A stretch of 64,000 nt of DNA from Stromatinia cepivora (taxonomy: Eukaryota > Ascomycota > Leotiomycetes > Helotiales > Sclerotiniaceae), in NCBI GenBank assembly GCA_014898415.1, contig RCTD01000009.1, positions 310,001-374,000 on the forward strand, in the 5' to 3' direction. Under the pieces are notes generated by a model. The model made no database searches. It was not told the DNA's origin and saw only the letters and a program-made list of their open reading frames with translations. Made by a program: the position numbers and the translations under genes. This document shows positions 1 through 10,592 of this stretch, piece after piece (within the stretch, counting starts at the first letter, position 1; each line of letters begins with the position of its first letter).

Positions 1-787
1 GACCGCAGATGGATGCAGTGTTCATTTTAGGAACTTTGAATACCTGTGCCATAGGCATAAGTTTATAAGCCTAAGTTCTACAACTTTTTCTTGTGTACTC
101 ACATGTAGAGATTGGTCATTGTTGAGTCTTCTGTTGTTGTTAGAATACTCGAGATGTAGTATAATCATCAAACAGTGCCTTTAATGATTGGTGTTTCCCT
201 GCGTTCCAACTTCTGTTGCTATTGCTTGAACCTTTTGAAATGATTCAATGTTTCATTCAAGATCATGAGAGGAATCATTGTTATTACTTAAATTTACTTT
301 GGTCCATTGCATTTCTACCACAAGCTTGCTCCTTCGTGTCTGGGGGTAAAGACTATGGTGCGATATTTGCTGAGCCTTATAATGTCCGAATGCTCTCTAG
401 ATTTTCCCATGGCACTAAAATGAGAGTTTCCACATACACTAGCGTTAAGAGCATGAGTTAATCAATTTTTCAGATGCTTTGCGGATAATTTCGTATACCT
501 CATCTTTCTTACAAGTCAAACCAATGTACCACTTTTTGAAAATTCTTGCAGGCGACCTTCTCGTCAAAAAACACAATATACTAAAATATGTAATACGACA
601 AATCAGAACGAAAGCCATCTAAAGAAGCAAGCAACAGAAACAAAAGCCAAGTGACTCTCAAACGCCTGGAAAACTCAAATTGTCCATCAAAATCCATGAT
701 TTCTATCTCTCGTTGGTAAGTGGACAATCAGAATCCATAACCATGAGGTGTTCACAATTACCATAGCTATCGCCTCGGTCAATAACC
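1..787. other. Intergenic, no gene seen
   Basis: No supported gene. An 81-codon open frame at 216-461 (+) has no recognisable motif and no coding-like composition, so it is treated as chance. The right part probably carries the 3' untranslated region of the minus-strand gene that stops at 788. Confidence 0.6.
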
Positions 788-2001
788 TTAATAACCGTCT
801 GGTCCAACTTCCTTTGTTGTGTAGTTGGGCCTAGACGAGGCGGAACTAGGGGGCGCTACACTAGTTCGTTTACGAGAACTATGTCCAGAGACTGCGGAAC
901 CTCGATCTGAGAATTCATATCCAGCAGGTACTAGAGTTCTTCTTCCGGAATTAGATCTAATGTCAGAAACCTCAGAACCTCGTTCTGAGAATTGATAGTC
1001 GGCCGGTACCACGGTCCTTCTACCAGAATCAGATCTCACATCAGAATAGCTACTCCTACCAGGCGAATCCCCACGACGCTGTCTCCTATCCAACAACCTC
1101 TTACCGCCCTCATCCGCCCTACTCAACTCAAACAACCCCCCTCATCATATTTAGAATCAAGCTTCATTTCCGCCACCCCCATAGGCATACCATCCCCATC
1201 AAGCAGCAACGTATTACCCAAATCCCGACCCGCCTTCCGTTCCATATGATCCATGACCGAATTGGCTACACTTCCCATACTACGATGTCTGTTTTTTTAT
1301 CCCCTGCAAATCATGAGCATCAGGCATATAACGCGAGATTTCCGCTTTAGACATGTGGGATAATTCGGTTGGTGCGCGACTTGCTGCGGGATTGTAGATA
1401 CTTGGGTATTTTTTACTGGTATGTCGGGAATCGTGTGTATATGTTCGGGAACCGGATGTGCTTTTCCCTGCTTCACTTGGATTTGCGGATCGTCGGTACC
1501 CGCTGTTGGAGTCTTCAATGACGGTTTTATCTTCGGGTACGATGAGTAGATTAGAACGGATTGAGGGGGCTTCGCTGGAAGCTTTTCGATAAGATGGTTT
1601 TACGGTTGCGGATGATGCTGCACTTGATCCTCTTCGAGATCTTATGTCTAAAGAGCGAGATTTTGGCGGGGCACAGACACTAATACTTTGTGAGGGTGTT
1701 ATGCTGGGTGCTTTGGAGGGTGCACTAGAGGATGTCTTCGATGGGGCTGTACTGGTAGATGAGTATTATCCCTCTCCCTATCTCTACTTCTATATCTGTC
1801 GCTCTCCCTATCCCTCCCCCCGTTCCTCCCTCCATCCCTCTCCTTTTGTCTCAAAAATTCCTTAGATCTCTGTTCTGAGGAAATAGAAGCTCCAGATGTA
1901 TGAGAAGTCTCGGAAGCATTGGTAGCACTAGTACGGGCCGTACGAACGGTACGAGTTGTACTTTTAGAGTATCTGGATTCATTATCTCTTTTACTTGACA
2001 T
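788..2001 (-). pseudogene. Ser/Arg-rich disordered protein gene, broken by three frameshifts
   Basis: Function not recognised. The start at 2001 (MSSKRDNESRYSKS) opens a Ser/Thr/Arg-rich, probably disordered protein. Coding character then continues through two changes of frame to the stop at 788, where a tandem pair of about 25-residue units is seen (SDSGRRTVVPADYQFSERGS followed by SNSGRRTLVPAGYEFSDRGS). The frame is lost three times: near 1762-1766 (one base missing), in an A7 run on the minus strand (1292-1298, one base extra) and in a G6 run (1136-1141, one base missing). No GT-AG pair of plausible intron length repairs any of them. Between the breaks the frames stay open and keep the same composition, as expected for a recently broken gene. 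Assembly error at the homopolymers is the main alternative; neighbouring genes show no such errors. Confidence 0.55.
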
Positions 2002-2239
2002 GTTGATTATTTTTGTGTTGTTGTCGTTGATTAGCTGTCCTAAAGTTTTCTTTGTTTGGAATTGAGTGCGAGGTGTAGGGTTGTGTTTGATTATCTGTGG
2101 ATGTCTATAGCTAATTCGTTAATGATGTTTTTGTAAGCGAGAACTTTTATAAAGGGGTTTGGAAATTGGAAATTGAAAATGGAAATGGAAATGGGATGTG
2201 GGATGGATTGGAAATCGACAATGATGGTGTGAAATTATG

Positions 2240-2572
2240 TTAAGTAGATATAGTGAGGAATCTAACATCGATTTCAGGTGTTAAATACTCATCCAGTTCG
2301 GCCATTACACGGGTCATATATCCATAATCGAAGGCACCAGGGCCAAAGAATGCATAGTATTTGTCTGCCTATATAGATAGACGCCTAGTACCTAGACCTA
2401 TTACCAACACCACCATCCATCTATCCATCCATTCACTCATCCTATCTCTAATTGGCCCCACGATAGATAAACTAGCACACAATCCCATCAAACAACCACT
2501 CAAACCAAATCTAGAATCCAAATCATCTAATCCGGAAAGTCTTAACCCCGATATAGTAATACCCCTCCCCAA
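2240..2572 (-). other. Possible decayed coding fragment
   Basis: A hydrophobic open frame from 2572 to a TAG at 2369-2371 is followed in the same frame by 42 more codons ending at 2240. The downstream part (ADKYYAFFGPGAFDYGYMTR, then VMAELDEYLTPE) looks coding, unlike random AT-rich sequence. It could be the last exon of a gene with an intron I could not place, or a gene interrupted by a nonsense mutation. No family recognised. Confidence 0.28.
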
Positions 2573-2771
2573 AAAGCAATTTACGAGAATAACAGTACCG
2601 GGTCCTCGATATTTGAAATCTAGGATAATATGAATAAATAATAGTGCTTAATAGGCAGATAGATGGTGGGGTTTTGATGATTGGAATCAAGGGTCAAAGG
2701 TTGGAGGGCGATGATTATAGGTAGTTAGTTATATTGAGTAGGGTGGCGCGAATGTGGTCGTAGTCTATGAA

Positions 2772-3038
2772 CTAATTGTTTACCTTCCGACCTAGAAACT
2801 TCGCTAGATAATTGACGTTGTTGATGATATAATCACCTATTGACGATATTGACGATATACTTTCAGACGGCGCTATGGAAGGTGCTATCTTGTAGGATTC
2901 TGGGTGATCTTTTTGGTAGCTAGGGTTTTGTGCATTGAAAGAAGGGCGTCGATTCGGAGCTTTGAAATGAGGATGCTCGCTTGGAACATTCAAAGGAGGG
3001 CGATTAGAATCCGATATCTTCGACTCCTTATTCTTCCC
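2772..3038 (-). other. Possible internal exon or remnant
   Basis: An open frame without a convincing ATG codes for a Ser/Pro/Asn-rich stretch (SNRPPLNVPSEHPHFKAP through GDYIINNVNYLAKFLGRK) and ends at a GTAAAC that could be a splice donor. No acceptor that keeps a downstream frame open was found. It may belong with the fragment at 2240-2572 as one decayed gene, but the join cannot be shown. Confidence 0.25.
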
Positions 3039-3118
3039 TCACGTCATCGATCCGATGCATTCTCTTTCGAACAATAAAAACACAATCCCATCACCTCCCA
3101 ATCCCTGCCCACAGAACA

Positions 3119-3571
3119 TCAACTCTGTTCATCCAACCGACTCAAAATATAATCAAGAGCATTCAATCTCCTAATTTCCTCTGCGGTAGGTATTTTGAAT
3201 CTTAATATTCGCTCAAAGCATGCTAGATATCTCTCTATCAGATTAGCCGATACTGTATTTTGAATAAAATATTTCTCGGGGATAGCAGTTTGAGTAAGAA
3301 AGGTATTGTATTTAAGAGGAGCATTGATCAGTTTTATGAATACTACTAATAGGAGAATCGAGGTAATTTTATAGTCTAGAAGGTTTGAGTCATTCGTCTG
3401 GTCTATAAATCGATTCAAACGGCAACTAAGCCGTCGATTGTCGCAGTCTACGAATGATTCTTTAACTGCTATAGCCTGTTTGCAGTGGGATGAATGGTAG
3501 GCAACCAAGCCTCGAGTATTAAGATGCAGGTCGCGATCTTCACGCCGCGGATCATAGCTTAGGTCATCCAT
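3119..3571 (-). CDS. Hypothetical 150-aa orphan protein
   Basis: Not recognised. A single open frame from ATG at 3571 to the stop at 3119. The N-terminal half is charged and contains several cysteines; residues about 70-85 form a short hydrophobic segment (ITSILLLVVFIKLI) that could be a membrane helix; the C-terminal 40 residues look like an amphipathic helical region (FERILRFKIPTAEEIRRLNA). No signal peptide at the start. It sits in an AT-rich stretch next to decayed frames, so it may be an orphan gene, an exon of something larger, or a remnant. Confidence 0.35.
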   Translation of the reverse strand: MDDLSYDPRREDRDLHLNTRGLVAYHSSHCKQAIAVKESFVDCDNRRLSCRLNRFIDQTNDSNLLDYKITSILLLVVFIKLINAPLKYNTFLTQTAIPEKYFIQNTVSANLIERYLACFERILRFKIPTAEEIRRLNALDYILSRLDEQS

Positions 3572-4641
3572 TCATATATATGCTAGACTACAAGTTTTGT
3601 AGGTAGCAAAAATAGTAGGTTGTGATGATTGCAAGGGAAGAAAAGAATATGAAATGGAATGATGGAATGTGTATTTGGCATGACCTTTGCTGACTTTTGC
3701 TGACTTTCGCTGACCGCTTGATGAGAGATCGATGTAATAATATTGGGATATGAAGGTTGGTTAAAAAGGAATCTCGCATCTAATTATGAAAAAAAAAAAA
3801 TACACATCCATTTTGTGTCAGCAATGAGTGGATATTCAAATACAAATTCGAGTTATACTCGAGTAGATAATGAGATTTTTGGCTGGATGTATTCTTTTGC
3901 TCTCTTTGAAAATAAAAGGATTGAAATAGGAATGTTTGGTAGTAATGGTAGATCATTTATCAACTCAACTCCTCGGGATATATGTTACCCGAGTAGCAGT
4001 TAAGCTTATCTAGTAAGTAACAATGCAATGAAATATCAATATAACAGTTAAATAAATCCTCAGAACCGAGAGTAAGAAAGTCATGAACAATTTTAGAATA
4101 TCCATCCTCTGTTTTATTTTCATCCGAAGCAAGAATAGACATGCATGTTCATGATATTACGCGGCTGTGGAGGGTGTTTTAACTGATGTTGAGTCAAATG
4201 ATTACTTGGCATATGAAATGATATGAGATGCAGTCCACTTATAAGCAAGTACAGTTTTTAATCATGGATAGCGACTCTGCGCTATGTATGATTGATGGGT
4301 ATATATGCATTTTATGATGTACTTCGAAGCAGTGTAGAAAGGTTAAATGATTGTAACGAGGTAAAGAGAGTGTAAATGCGGAATGAATCCATATATCAAA
4401 GTTAGCTGGAGAGATGATAAGAATCCTGAGAAGACCGAATGAATGATGTCCGCGGATATTAAAGTAAAGATGATGATTCAAAATGCTGAAAAGACTGAAT
4501 ATGAATGGTCAAGTAGTTAACGCAAGTAGTTGTTTGCACCAGATTCCCCCAGAAAGAAAAGAATTACGTGGCTTCGTATTTATCTGAAGCAACCAGCACT
4601 CCGTATGTACGTATGGTATGAGTTAGTTTAAACGGTATTCC

Positions 4642-4704
4642 AATCATAGGAAGAAACAATCATAGGAAGAAACAATCATAGGAAGAAACAATCATAGGAA
4701 GAAA
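4642..4704. repeat. 16-bp tandem repeat, four copies
   Basis: The unit AATCATAGGAAGAAAC is repeated four times head to tail with essentially no divergence; the last copy is one base short. The lack of divergence points to recent slippage expansion. Confidence 0.9.
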
Positions 4705-5028
4705 TGAATTAGTGTTATCTTAAGGCGGGGTGTCTTGATGGAATTTGAACGGGATTGCATGCGCTTGAATTGAATTTGAATGAACGGGATTGGATGGAAT
4801 TAAATCAATAAATTAATTACCTAGTTGGATGGAATAAGAGAATCCCCGCTTAAGAAACTTTAGTTTGTGGCGGGTTTAAATATAGATTTTAGATTTGAAA
4901 TTTTGGTAGCCTTACTCACTATCATATCATTGTAAGGCATTAATCACTCAATTTGGTTAAGTGTATTTATTTTCTTTGGGTTGACCCAATCGTATCCCAT
5001 CTTTTTTTATGCAAACTAAAATACTAAA

Positions 5029-5038
5029 AGGGGCCCCT
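5029..5038. promoter_or_regulatory. Inverted pair of STRE-like elements
   Basis: AGGGGCCCCT is a perfect 10-bp palindrome made of two head-to-head copies of the AGGGG stress-response core, about 390 bp upstream of the apyrase start. In yeast this core binds Msn2/4 and related zinc fingers. A role here is inference. Confidence 0.3.
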
Positions 5039-5419
5039 GATAAAGTTCTCGACATGCATCCATCAATCCATCAATCATTTCATTTCTTTTCATATTAACT
5101 CTTACATTCGTTCGGTACCTTGAATACCTACTTACCTTATCTTACTTACTTGGATTTCAATAATTGATATTTGATCATTCATTTGTCATTATTCTGCTTC
5201 CTTCCGATTAACTTCGATCGAATGCATTCGTAATCTTAACCCTCGCGAAACATTGAAAAGATAAGGATTGGAAGAAACTACACCCTATCACCTATCTATC
5301 ACCTTTACCAACCCCAGAGAACAACCCTTTCGTGAATTCACATTGTTAAATCAATTCACCTCCTCTCTTCTCGTCTCACTACCTTTCCTCAATTTCAATC
5401 AACTTCCTTCAATTTCCTC

Positions 5420-7618
5420 ATGGGCAAATGTAAATTAAACCCTTCTGTTGTACTTACGAAAATTACCTTTGCTAACACCTTATCAATAGGGCGATATGGT
5501 GTTATCCTGGACGCAGGCTCGTCAGGAACTCGAGTTCACATTTATAGATGGCTCAATAGTGCCAAAGCATTACAAAATCCCGATCCTATTACTCTACAAA
5601 GTTTACCCAAGTTAGAAACCAATAAGAAATGGACGAAAAAGATTAAACCAGGTGTATCTACGTTTGGCGAAAGACCAACTGATGTTGGTCCAGAACATTT
5701 ACAACAGCTACTTGACCATGCTCTCGATATTGTCCCAAAAGATCAAATTTCCGATACACCCATCTTCTTAATGGCAACAGCTGGTATGCGATTACTACCT
5801 CAGGTTCAACAAAATGTACTTCTATCCGAGATTTGCGACTATGCACAAAAATATACAAAGTTCGATTTACCAGATTGTGGTTTGCACATTCAAGTAATTC
5901 CCGGTGAAACAGAAGGACTTTATGGATGGATTGCCGCAAATTATTTACTTGGAGGTTTCGATACACCAGAGGAACATGCTCATGGCAAAGGACATCATAC
6001 ATATGGATTTTTAGACATGGGTGGAGCGTCGGCGCAAATTGCTTTTGCTCCTAACGCCACCGAAGCCGAAAAACATGCCGATGACCTCAAATTGTTACGA
6101 ATGAGAACTATGAATGGACAACCTGCAGAATATAAGGTATTTACTACAACTTGGTTGGGATTTGGTGTTAATCAAGCAAGACAACGCTTCGTACAAAGTT
6201 TAATGGATGCTTCTTACACCAAGGATACCAAAGAATTGCTCGACCCATGTCTTCCAGCTGGCCTCAAAACGACCTTACACGGTGATATTCTTGACGATTC
6301 AAAGAGAACAGGAACCGATCCAATATTGTTAGGTACCGGACGATTCGATCAATGTTTAGCGGCGACCTACCCATTATTAGATAAAGATGCCCCTTGTGCC
6401 GATCAACCTTGCTTGCTTCACGGGCAACATGTTCCAGCTATCGATTTTGATGTTAATCACTTCGTTGGAGTTTCTGAATATTGGCATACAACACACGAGG
6501 TTTTTGAAATGTCGCACAAAGATAAAGCATATGATTTCACGAAATATCAAGCTTTAGTCAAGGATTTTTGTAGTGAGGAATGGGATGATATTGAGAAAGG
6601 CGTTCGAAAGAAGAAATGGGGAAAGAAGGTAGATGCCAAGACAGCACAAGGGGTATGTTTTAAAGCTTCATGGCTAATAAACGTGCTTCACGATGGAATC
6701 GGCGTTCCGAGAGTAGGATTGGAAAAACCTGGAGCGAATTATAATGCGACAAAGGAAATGATGCTTCACTCAAAGGGCAAGGGTTTCTTGGATCCATTTC
6801 AAGCGGTTGACAAGATTGATGGAGTAGAAGTCAGTTGGACATTGGGGAAGATGATATTATACGCATCCGGTCAAGTTCCCCCTGCAACTGAGGATGCTTT
6901 ACCAGTTGGATTTGGTAGTAATACTTTGGGAGTTCCTACAGACTTCCAATTGGCTGGTTCAAATACGAATCCTGTACCTCACGACGATGATGATTGGTCT
7001 GATACAGCTGATGATCTTATCGAAAAGGCACATTCCCGATCAACTCCTGGCTTTCTATTATTTCTCCTTATTTTAGCATTTCTTGCTTATTTATTTCGCA
7101 AGAGGGATAGAAGACTTCGATTGTATAGGGGTGTTAATACAGTTCTACGTCGAAATTGTCGACCAGGCAGTCCAAAGAAAGGGACTCGTGGTTTCTTTGG
7201 TGCAGGAAAATTGTTTGGATCTAGAGGTTCCACTAGCTATGAACGTGTGCTAGAAGATGGTGAAGCTGCTACCGAGTTCGAATTAGGTGGTGTTGACTCA
7301 TCCGAGGAAAATGAGTATTCAGATGGAAGTGAAGGATCTCGAGTAGGACGTTCTTCAGGATTAGCTACACCAAAGTTAAATGTGGTCAATTTTGAAACAG
7401 CCAATTATTTTGACAACAATCCTCAACATGGTCAAGGTATTGGTCTTGGTTTGGGAAGTGGAATTCCAATTGCATGGAATAGGAGTGGTCTTGTTGTTAG
7501 GACAGAAAGTCGAGAAAGATTAGCTCCATCTTTAAATTCTTTGGGAGCTGGAAGAAGAAGTAGAACGGGTAGTCCAACGAGGAAAAGTCCTTTAATGACA
7601 CCTTTTGAAGAGTCATGA
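5420..7618 (+). CDS. YND1: Golgi apyrase (GDA1/CD39 family, Ynd1-like)
   Basis: Nucleoside di/triphosphatase of the Golgi lumen; the family hydrolyses GDP and UDP released by glycosyltransferases so that nucleotide-sugar import can continue. Exons 5420-5429 and 5490-7618; the 60-nt intron (GTAAAT...CTAAC...ATAG) splits the fourth codon and gives MGKWRYGVILDAGSSGT, so the unspliced N-terminus is not real. Product 712 aa. Apyrase-conserved regions are visible in order: DAGSSGTRVHIYRW (about 11-24), ATAGMRLLP (about 99), ETEGLYGWIAANYLLGG (about 143), FLDMGGASAQIAF (about 178). One membrane helix near the C-terminal third (FLLFLLILAFLAYLF, about 525-545) is followed by a 165-residue Arg/Ser-rich cytosolic tail. 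This single C-terminal anchor matches Ynd1 rather than Gda1, which is anchored at the N-terminus. Confidence 0.95.
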   Translation: MGKCKLNPSVVLTKITFANTLSIGRYGVILDAGSSGTRVHIYRWLNSAKALQNPDPITLQSLPKLETNKKWTKKIKPGVSTFGERPTDVGPEHLQQLLDHALDIVPKDQISDTPIFLMATAGMRLLPQVQQNVLLSEICDYAQKYTKFDLPDCGLHIQVIPGETEGLYGWIAANYLLGGFDTPEEHAHGKGHHTYGFLDMGGASAQIAFAPNATEAEKHADDLKLLRMRTMNGQPAEYKVFTTTWLGFGVNQARQRFVQSLMDASYTKDTKELLDPCLPAGLKTTLHGDILDDSKRTGTDPILLGTGRFDQCLAATYPLLDKDAPCADQPCLLHGQHVPAIDFDVNHFVGVSEYWHTTHEVFEMSHKDKAYDFTKYQALVKDFCSEEWDDIEKGVRKKKWGKKVDAKTAQGVCFKASWLINVLHDGIGVPRVGLEKPGANYNATKEMMLHSKGKGFLDPFQAVDKIDGVEVSWTLGKMILYASGQVPPATEDALPVGFGSNTLGVPTDFQLAGSNTNPVPHDDDDWSDTADDLIEKAHSRSTPGFLLFLLILAFLAYLFRKRDRRLRLYRGVNTVLRRNCRPGSPKKGTRGFFGAGKLFGSRGSTSYERVLEDGEAATEFELGGVDSSEENEYSDGSEGSRVGRSSGLATPKLNVVNFETANYFDNNPQHGQGIGLGLGSGIPIAWNRSGLVVRTESRERLAPSLNSLGAGRRSRTGSPTRKSPLMTPFEES

Positions 7619-8769
7619 CACGAGAATCAGGGTGAATGAAGAAGGCGAGCTAGGAAACTATCATCATACCTATTTAATAGTACTATTCTCTTTTAGCATG
7701 GTGCTTTCACTTGGATTGGAAATGGCGTTAAAATGGCATTGAAAACGAATAGGAGAAGTTGAGTGAGGGGTCTAAGCTTAGCATGACATGGCATGGCTTA
7801 ACTTGTTGATATCAGGACTTATTACTTCTACGTACTTTTGTACATATATTTTTTTCTTCTTCCCTAGGATACTCACAGAAAGTTGAGTTGGCAATGCTGA
7901 TGTATGTGGAGGGTAAGGTGCGAATAGATGGATTAATGAATGGATGGTAGGATGGATGGATGGATGGATGCGGAGGAGATATCTTTGTACGTCAGTCCGT
8001 CGGTCGGGCATAGAGTATGAGTAGTATGATTTGGGTATGAGAGAGTGGTATTTTAATGTATGCTATGAATTCATTTTTATCTGATATCTGACATTTGGTG
8101 TTTAATATGGTTGTTTAATATGAGGAGTTTTTAAGTGTAGTTTTGGAGTGCTGTGGGGTGCTGTGGTGTGGTGTGATATTGGAGAGCAGAGTCAAGATCA
8201 GTATATCGATGACTTGAAATTATTTGGTGTTTAATGGGTGAGTTTTATGAGGAGTTTTTATGAGTATTTTTCTTGGGTGTATGGTGGTTTTGGGGTGGTG
8301 TGATGTTGATGTTTATTGGTTTGAGAGTGGAGAATAGAGTAGAGAGTATATTTTTTATATCAGATAAGATCAGATCTTGAAATGCCCAGCGGGATCTGAG
8401 AAATGAGAAATGGGAAATTGGATGGATTCTATGCTAAAGGCTAAAGGCTAAAGGCTAAAACTAAACTCCCTGACCTCTGATTCCGGCGACTTCGATGATC
8501 TATCCGTCGGCCCGGATTTATTTGTTATTATGGGCTTGGATTTATTGATTTGGATTTATGTGGGTGGTAGGTTGAGTAGAGGAGTGGATGGTGGGATGAA
8601 ATGTTGTTGGAATGAATGTGATGAATGAGAAGGAGATGAATGATGATTATTGGGGGGTAGGGGAGAATGAGGAGGAAGAGGGGCAGGGAATAAATGTGCG
8701 ATTTTTTCGGTTCCGTTAATGTTGATGGTGAGATGATTGGTGTTGGTGTTGAGTGGATTGAGATTGATG
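7619..8769. other. Convergent intergenic region with simple repeats
   Basis: Lies between the 3' ends of the apyrase gene and the minus-strand Myb-like gene. No supported gene. It holds a (GATG)n tract at about 7942-7968 and four copies of a 7-bp unit (GCTAAAG) at about 8433-8459, plus TG-rich sequence at 8090-8330. Confidence 0.6.
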
Positions 8770-10592
8770 TTAGTTATAAATCGGTCGTTCCACTTGAGAT
8801 TGAGGGGCTGGTAGAGCGAGTGGGAGAGGGGATGGTTGATGTTGAGGTGGATGGAGAGGTTGAAGGGGAGGATAAGGGTAAGAATCGTACAACGAGTAAG
8901 GTATCGTTGCAAGCGGAGACGGAAACATCGAAGAAGACGGAAGAGGAGAAGAAGAACTAACATCACAAGATAACCGTGTACGAAACATCGTCGAAGGCGG
9001 AGGCGGAGAAGTACGAGCCGAAGGAGAATAAGATGTATGATGCTCAAGAGAAAGAGAATGATCAAAAACACACCCACGATTCATGTATTCTCCAACCCGA
9101 CTTTGCACTCTTAAATTCCCCATCCTTTTCTTCTGGGAATATTTTCTTTTCGAATGACTGCTCTTATCTTGTGCCTGAGTCTGGGTTTGAGGCTGAGCAC
9201 CCCCAATATTCTCCATCTCCAGCGCGGAGAGTTTTTCTTCCTCGCTCCTTTTGGGGAAATGTTCTGAGGGGGTTGTTTTTCTTTGCGAATGTATTTTACC
9301 CCTTCGTTTCGCTAGTGGCTTTTCGTCTTCTGAATCGGGGTCTTCGTTGGTGTTGGTGTCGGTTTCGGTATGGTTATCGAAATCAAAAGAATTGCGCGAT
9401 GATGATGTGGAGGAAAAAGAAGAGAAAGAGGAAAATGGGGAGTGAGGTTCGAGTTTTATGGGGGATGAGTAGGTTTCAGAGGGTTGGGTGTGGTTGTGGG
9501 TGTGGGATGAGATATCGTGGCATGAGGATGAGGTGGTTTGGGACGGGATTTTTTGTGAGGTGTGGATGATGTGAGGGTTGTATTCGTGCGGAGAAGCAGG
9601 AGAAGCAGAAGGATGAGTATGGAAATGATGGTCGATCTGCGGATGAGTGGAGAGGTCTTGCATCAAAAGGGGATCTGTGGTGAATGATGGGGTGAATGAT
9701 GGAAAATATGGAGATGCGGGAGATGCGGTGTCTCTAGGTATGGGGACTTCCCCTTTCAACCCGTGTACATAGCAATTCGTATCCGCATCCGCATCCAAGT
9801 CATCGCCCTCTCTCTTCCTCTTCCTATATTTTTTCTCCACCCCGAAACCCATTCCCATTTGAATTCCTCCACCCCGACCCTCTTCCCCCTCCACTTCCCC
9901 TCTTTCCTCTTTCCCCCCTTTTCCCCTTTTATCTTTCTTCTCTTTCGTCTCTTTCGTCTCCTTCGTCTCCTTCGTCTCCTTCATCCCCCCTTTCCCCTTC
10001 TCCTTCCTACCCCTAACATCCCTCGAGCTCCCACCCTCACCCTTCTCACCCTTCTCACCCTTCTCACCCTTCTCACCCTTCTCACCCTTCTCACCCTTCT
10101 CACCCTTCTCACCCTTCTCACCCTTCTCATCCCCAGCCCCGGCCCCAGCGGCAAGATTAATCCCACCAATCGATCCAATAACACCTTTTTCAATCTGACG
10201 TTTAAGTCTCGTGTAACGCATACGTGCGGCGGGAGGTTTGAGATTAGTTGTTTGGCCTACGGAGGAGAAATCTATCTATGAGAGATGAGAGGGGGTTTGT
10301 TAGAAGGGGGGAGTGGAGTGGGGAGGAGAGAGTGGAGAGGATGAATGGATTGGGAATTTAGATTGTGCGGAATTTGGTGATGGAGATGTGATGTGAAGTG
10401 ATGTATACATGATGAAAAAGCTCACATCAAGGGAATTAAAAACGGAAACGAGAAAGAAGCACAGGAAATCAAAAGCAAAAAAGCAAAAGAGCGACTCAAA
10501 AAAGCTCTTCTACTCACAGTTTTCATATCCGATTTCTGGAGACAGATATACAAGAAGACTAAATTTTCATCGAGTTGAATTTTCGAGGGCAT
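8770..10592 (-). CDS. Myb-like DNA-binding protein with Glu-Lys-Gly repeat tract
   Basis: Probable nuclear DNA-binding regulator; target unknown. Exon 1 is 10518-10592 and exon 2 8770-10275, joined over a 242-nt intron (GTGAGT...ATAG, phase 0), giving 526 aa. The joined N-terminus (QLDENLVFLYICLQKSDMKT then IDFSSVGQTTNLKPPAARMR, then YTRLKRQIE) reads as the small Myb-like helical domain found at the start of many filamentous-fungal proteins. Residues about 75-104 are ten perfect Glu-Lys-Gly units, followed by a (Lys-Glu-Thr)4 tract and a highly basic region, then a long Ser/Thr/Pro/His-rich disordered tail. The large second exon alone begins mid-domain, so exon 1 is needed to complete the domain. 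Family assignment is from memory of the pattern; the disordered part is not conserved enough to judge. Confidence 0.82.
10037..10126 (-). repeat. 9-bp coding minisatellite, ten copies
   Basis: Ten exact head-to-tail copies of TCACCCTTC on the plus strand, coding (Glu-Lys-Gly)10 on the minus strand within the Myb-like protein. A shorter GTCTCCTTC-type tract follows at about 9945-9985. Multiples of three keep the frame, so copy number can vary freely between strains. Confidence 0.95.

Larger units (their letters stand above)
3572..5419. other. Long AT-rich upstream region of the apyrase gene
   Basis: About 1.85 kb without a supportable gene. Several short open frames occur (for example a 60-codon frame at 3960-4142 on the minus strand with coding-like composition), none with a recognisable family. 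It carries a four-copy 16-bp tandem repeat (4642-4704), a palindromic pair of stress-response-like elements (5029-5038), and a pyrimidine-rich stretch at about 5345-5415 just before the apyrase start, typical of fungal promoters and 5' leaders. Confidence 0.5.

Noticed and set aside
5420..5489. The unspliced N-terminus of the apyrase as a signal peptide
   Set aside because: A 60-nt intron with standard donor, branch and acceptor removes it and restores the family's usual start.
8694..9569. Plus-strand open frames rich in Glu, Lys, Arg and aromatic residues
   Set aside because: They are antisense shadows of the Ser/Pro-rich and repeat-rich Myb-like gene on the minus strand.
9763..10281. Plus-strand frame with long Leu-Leu-Thr repeats resembling a membrane protein
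   Set aside because: It is the reverse of the 9-bp Glu-Lys-Gly minisatellite; the repeat keeps every frame open.
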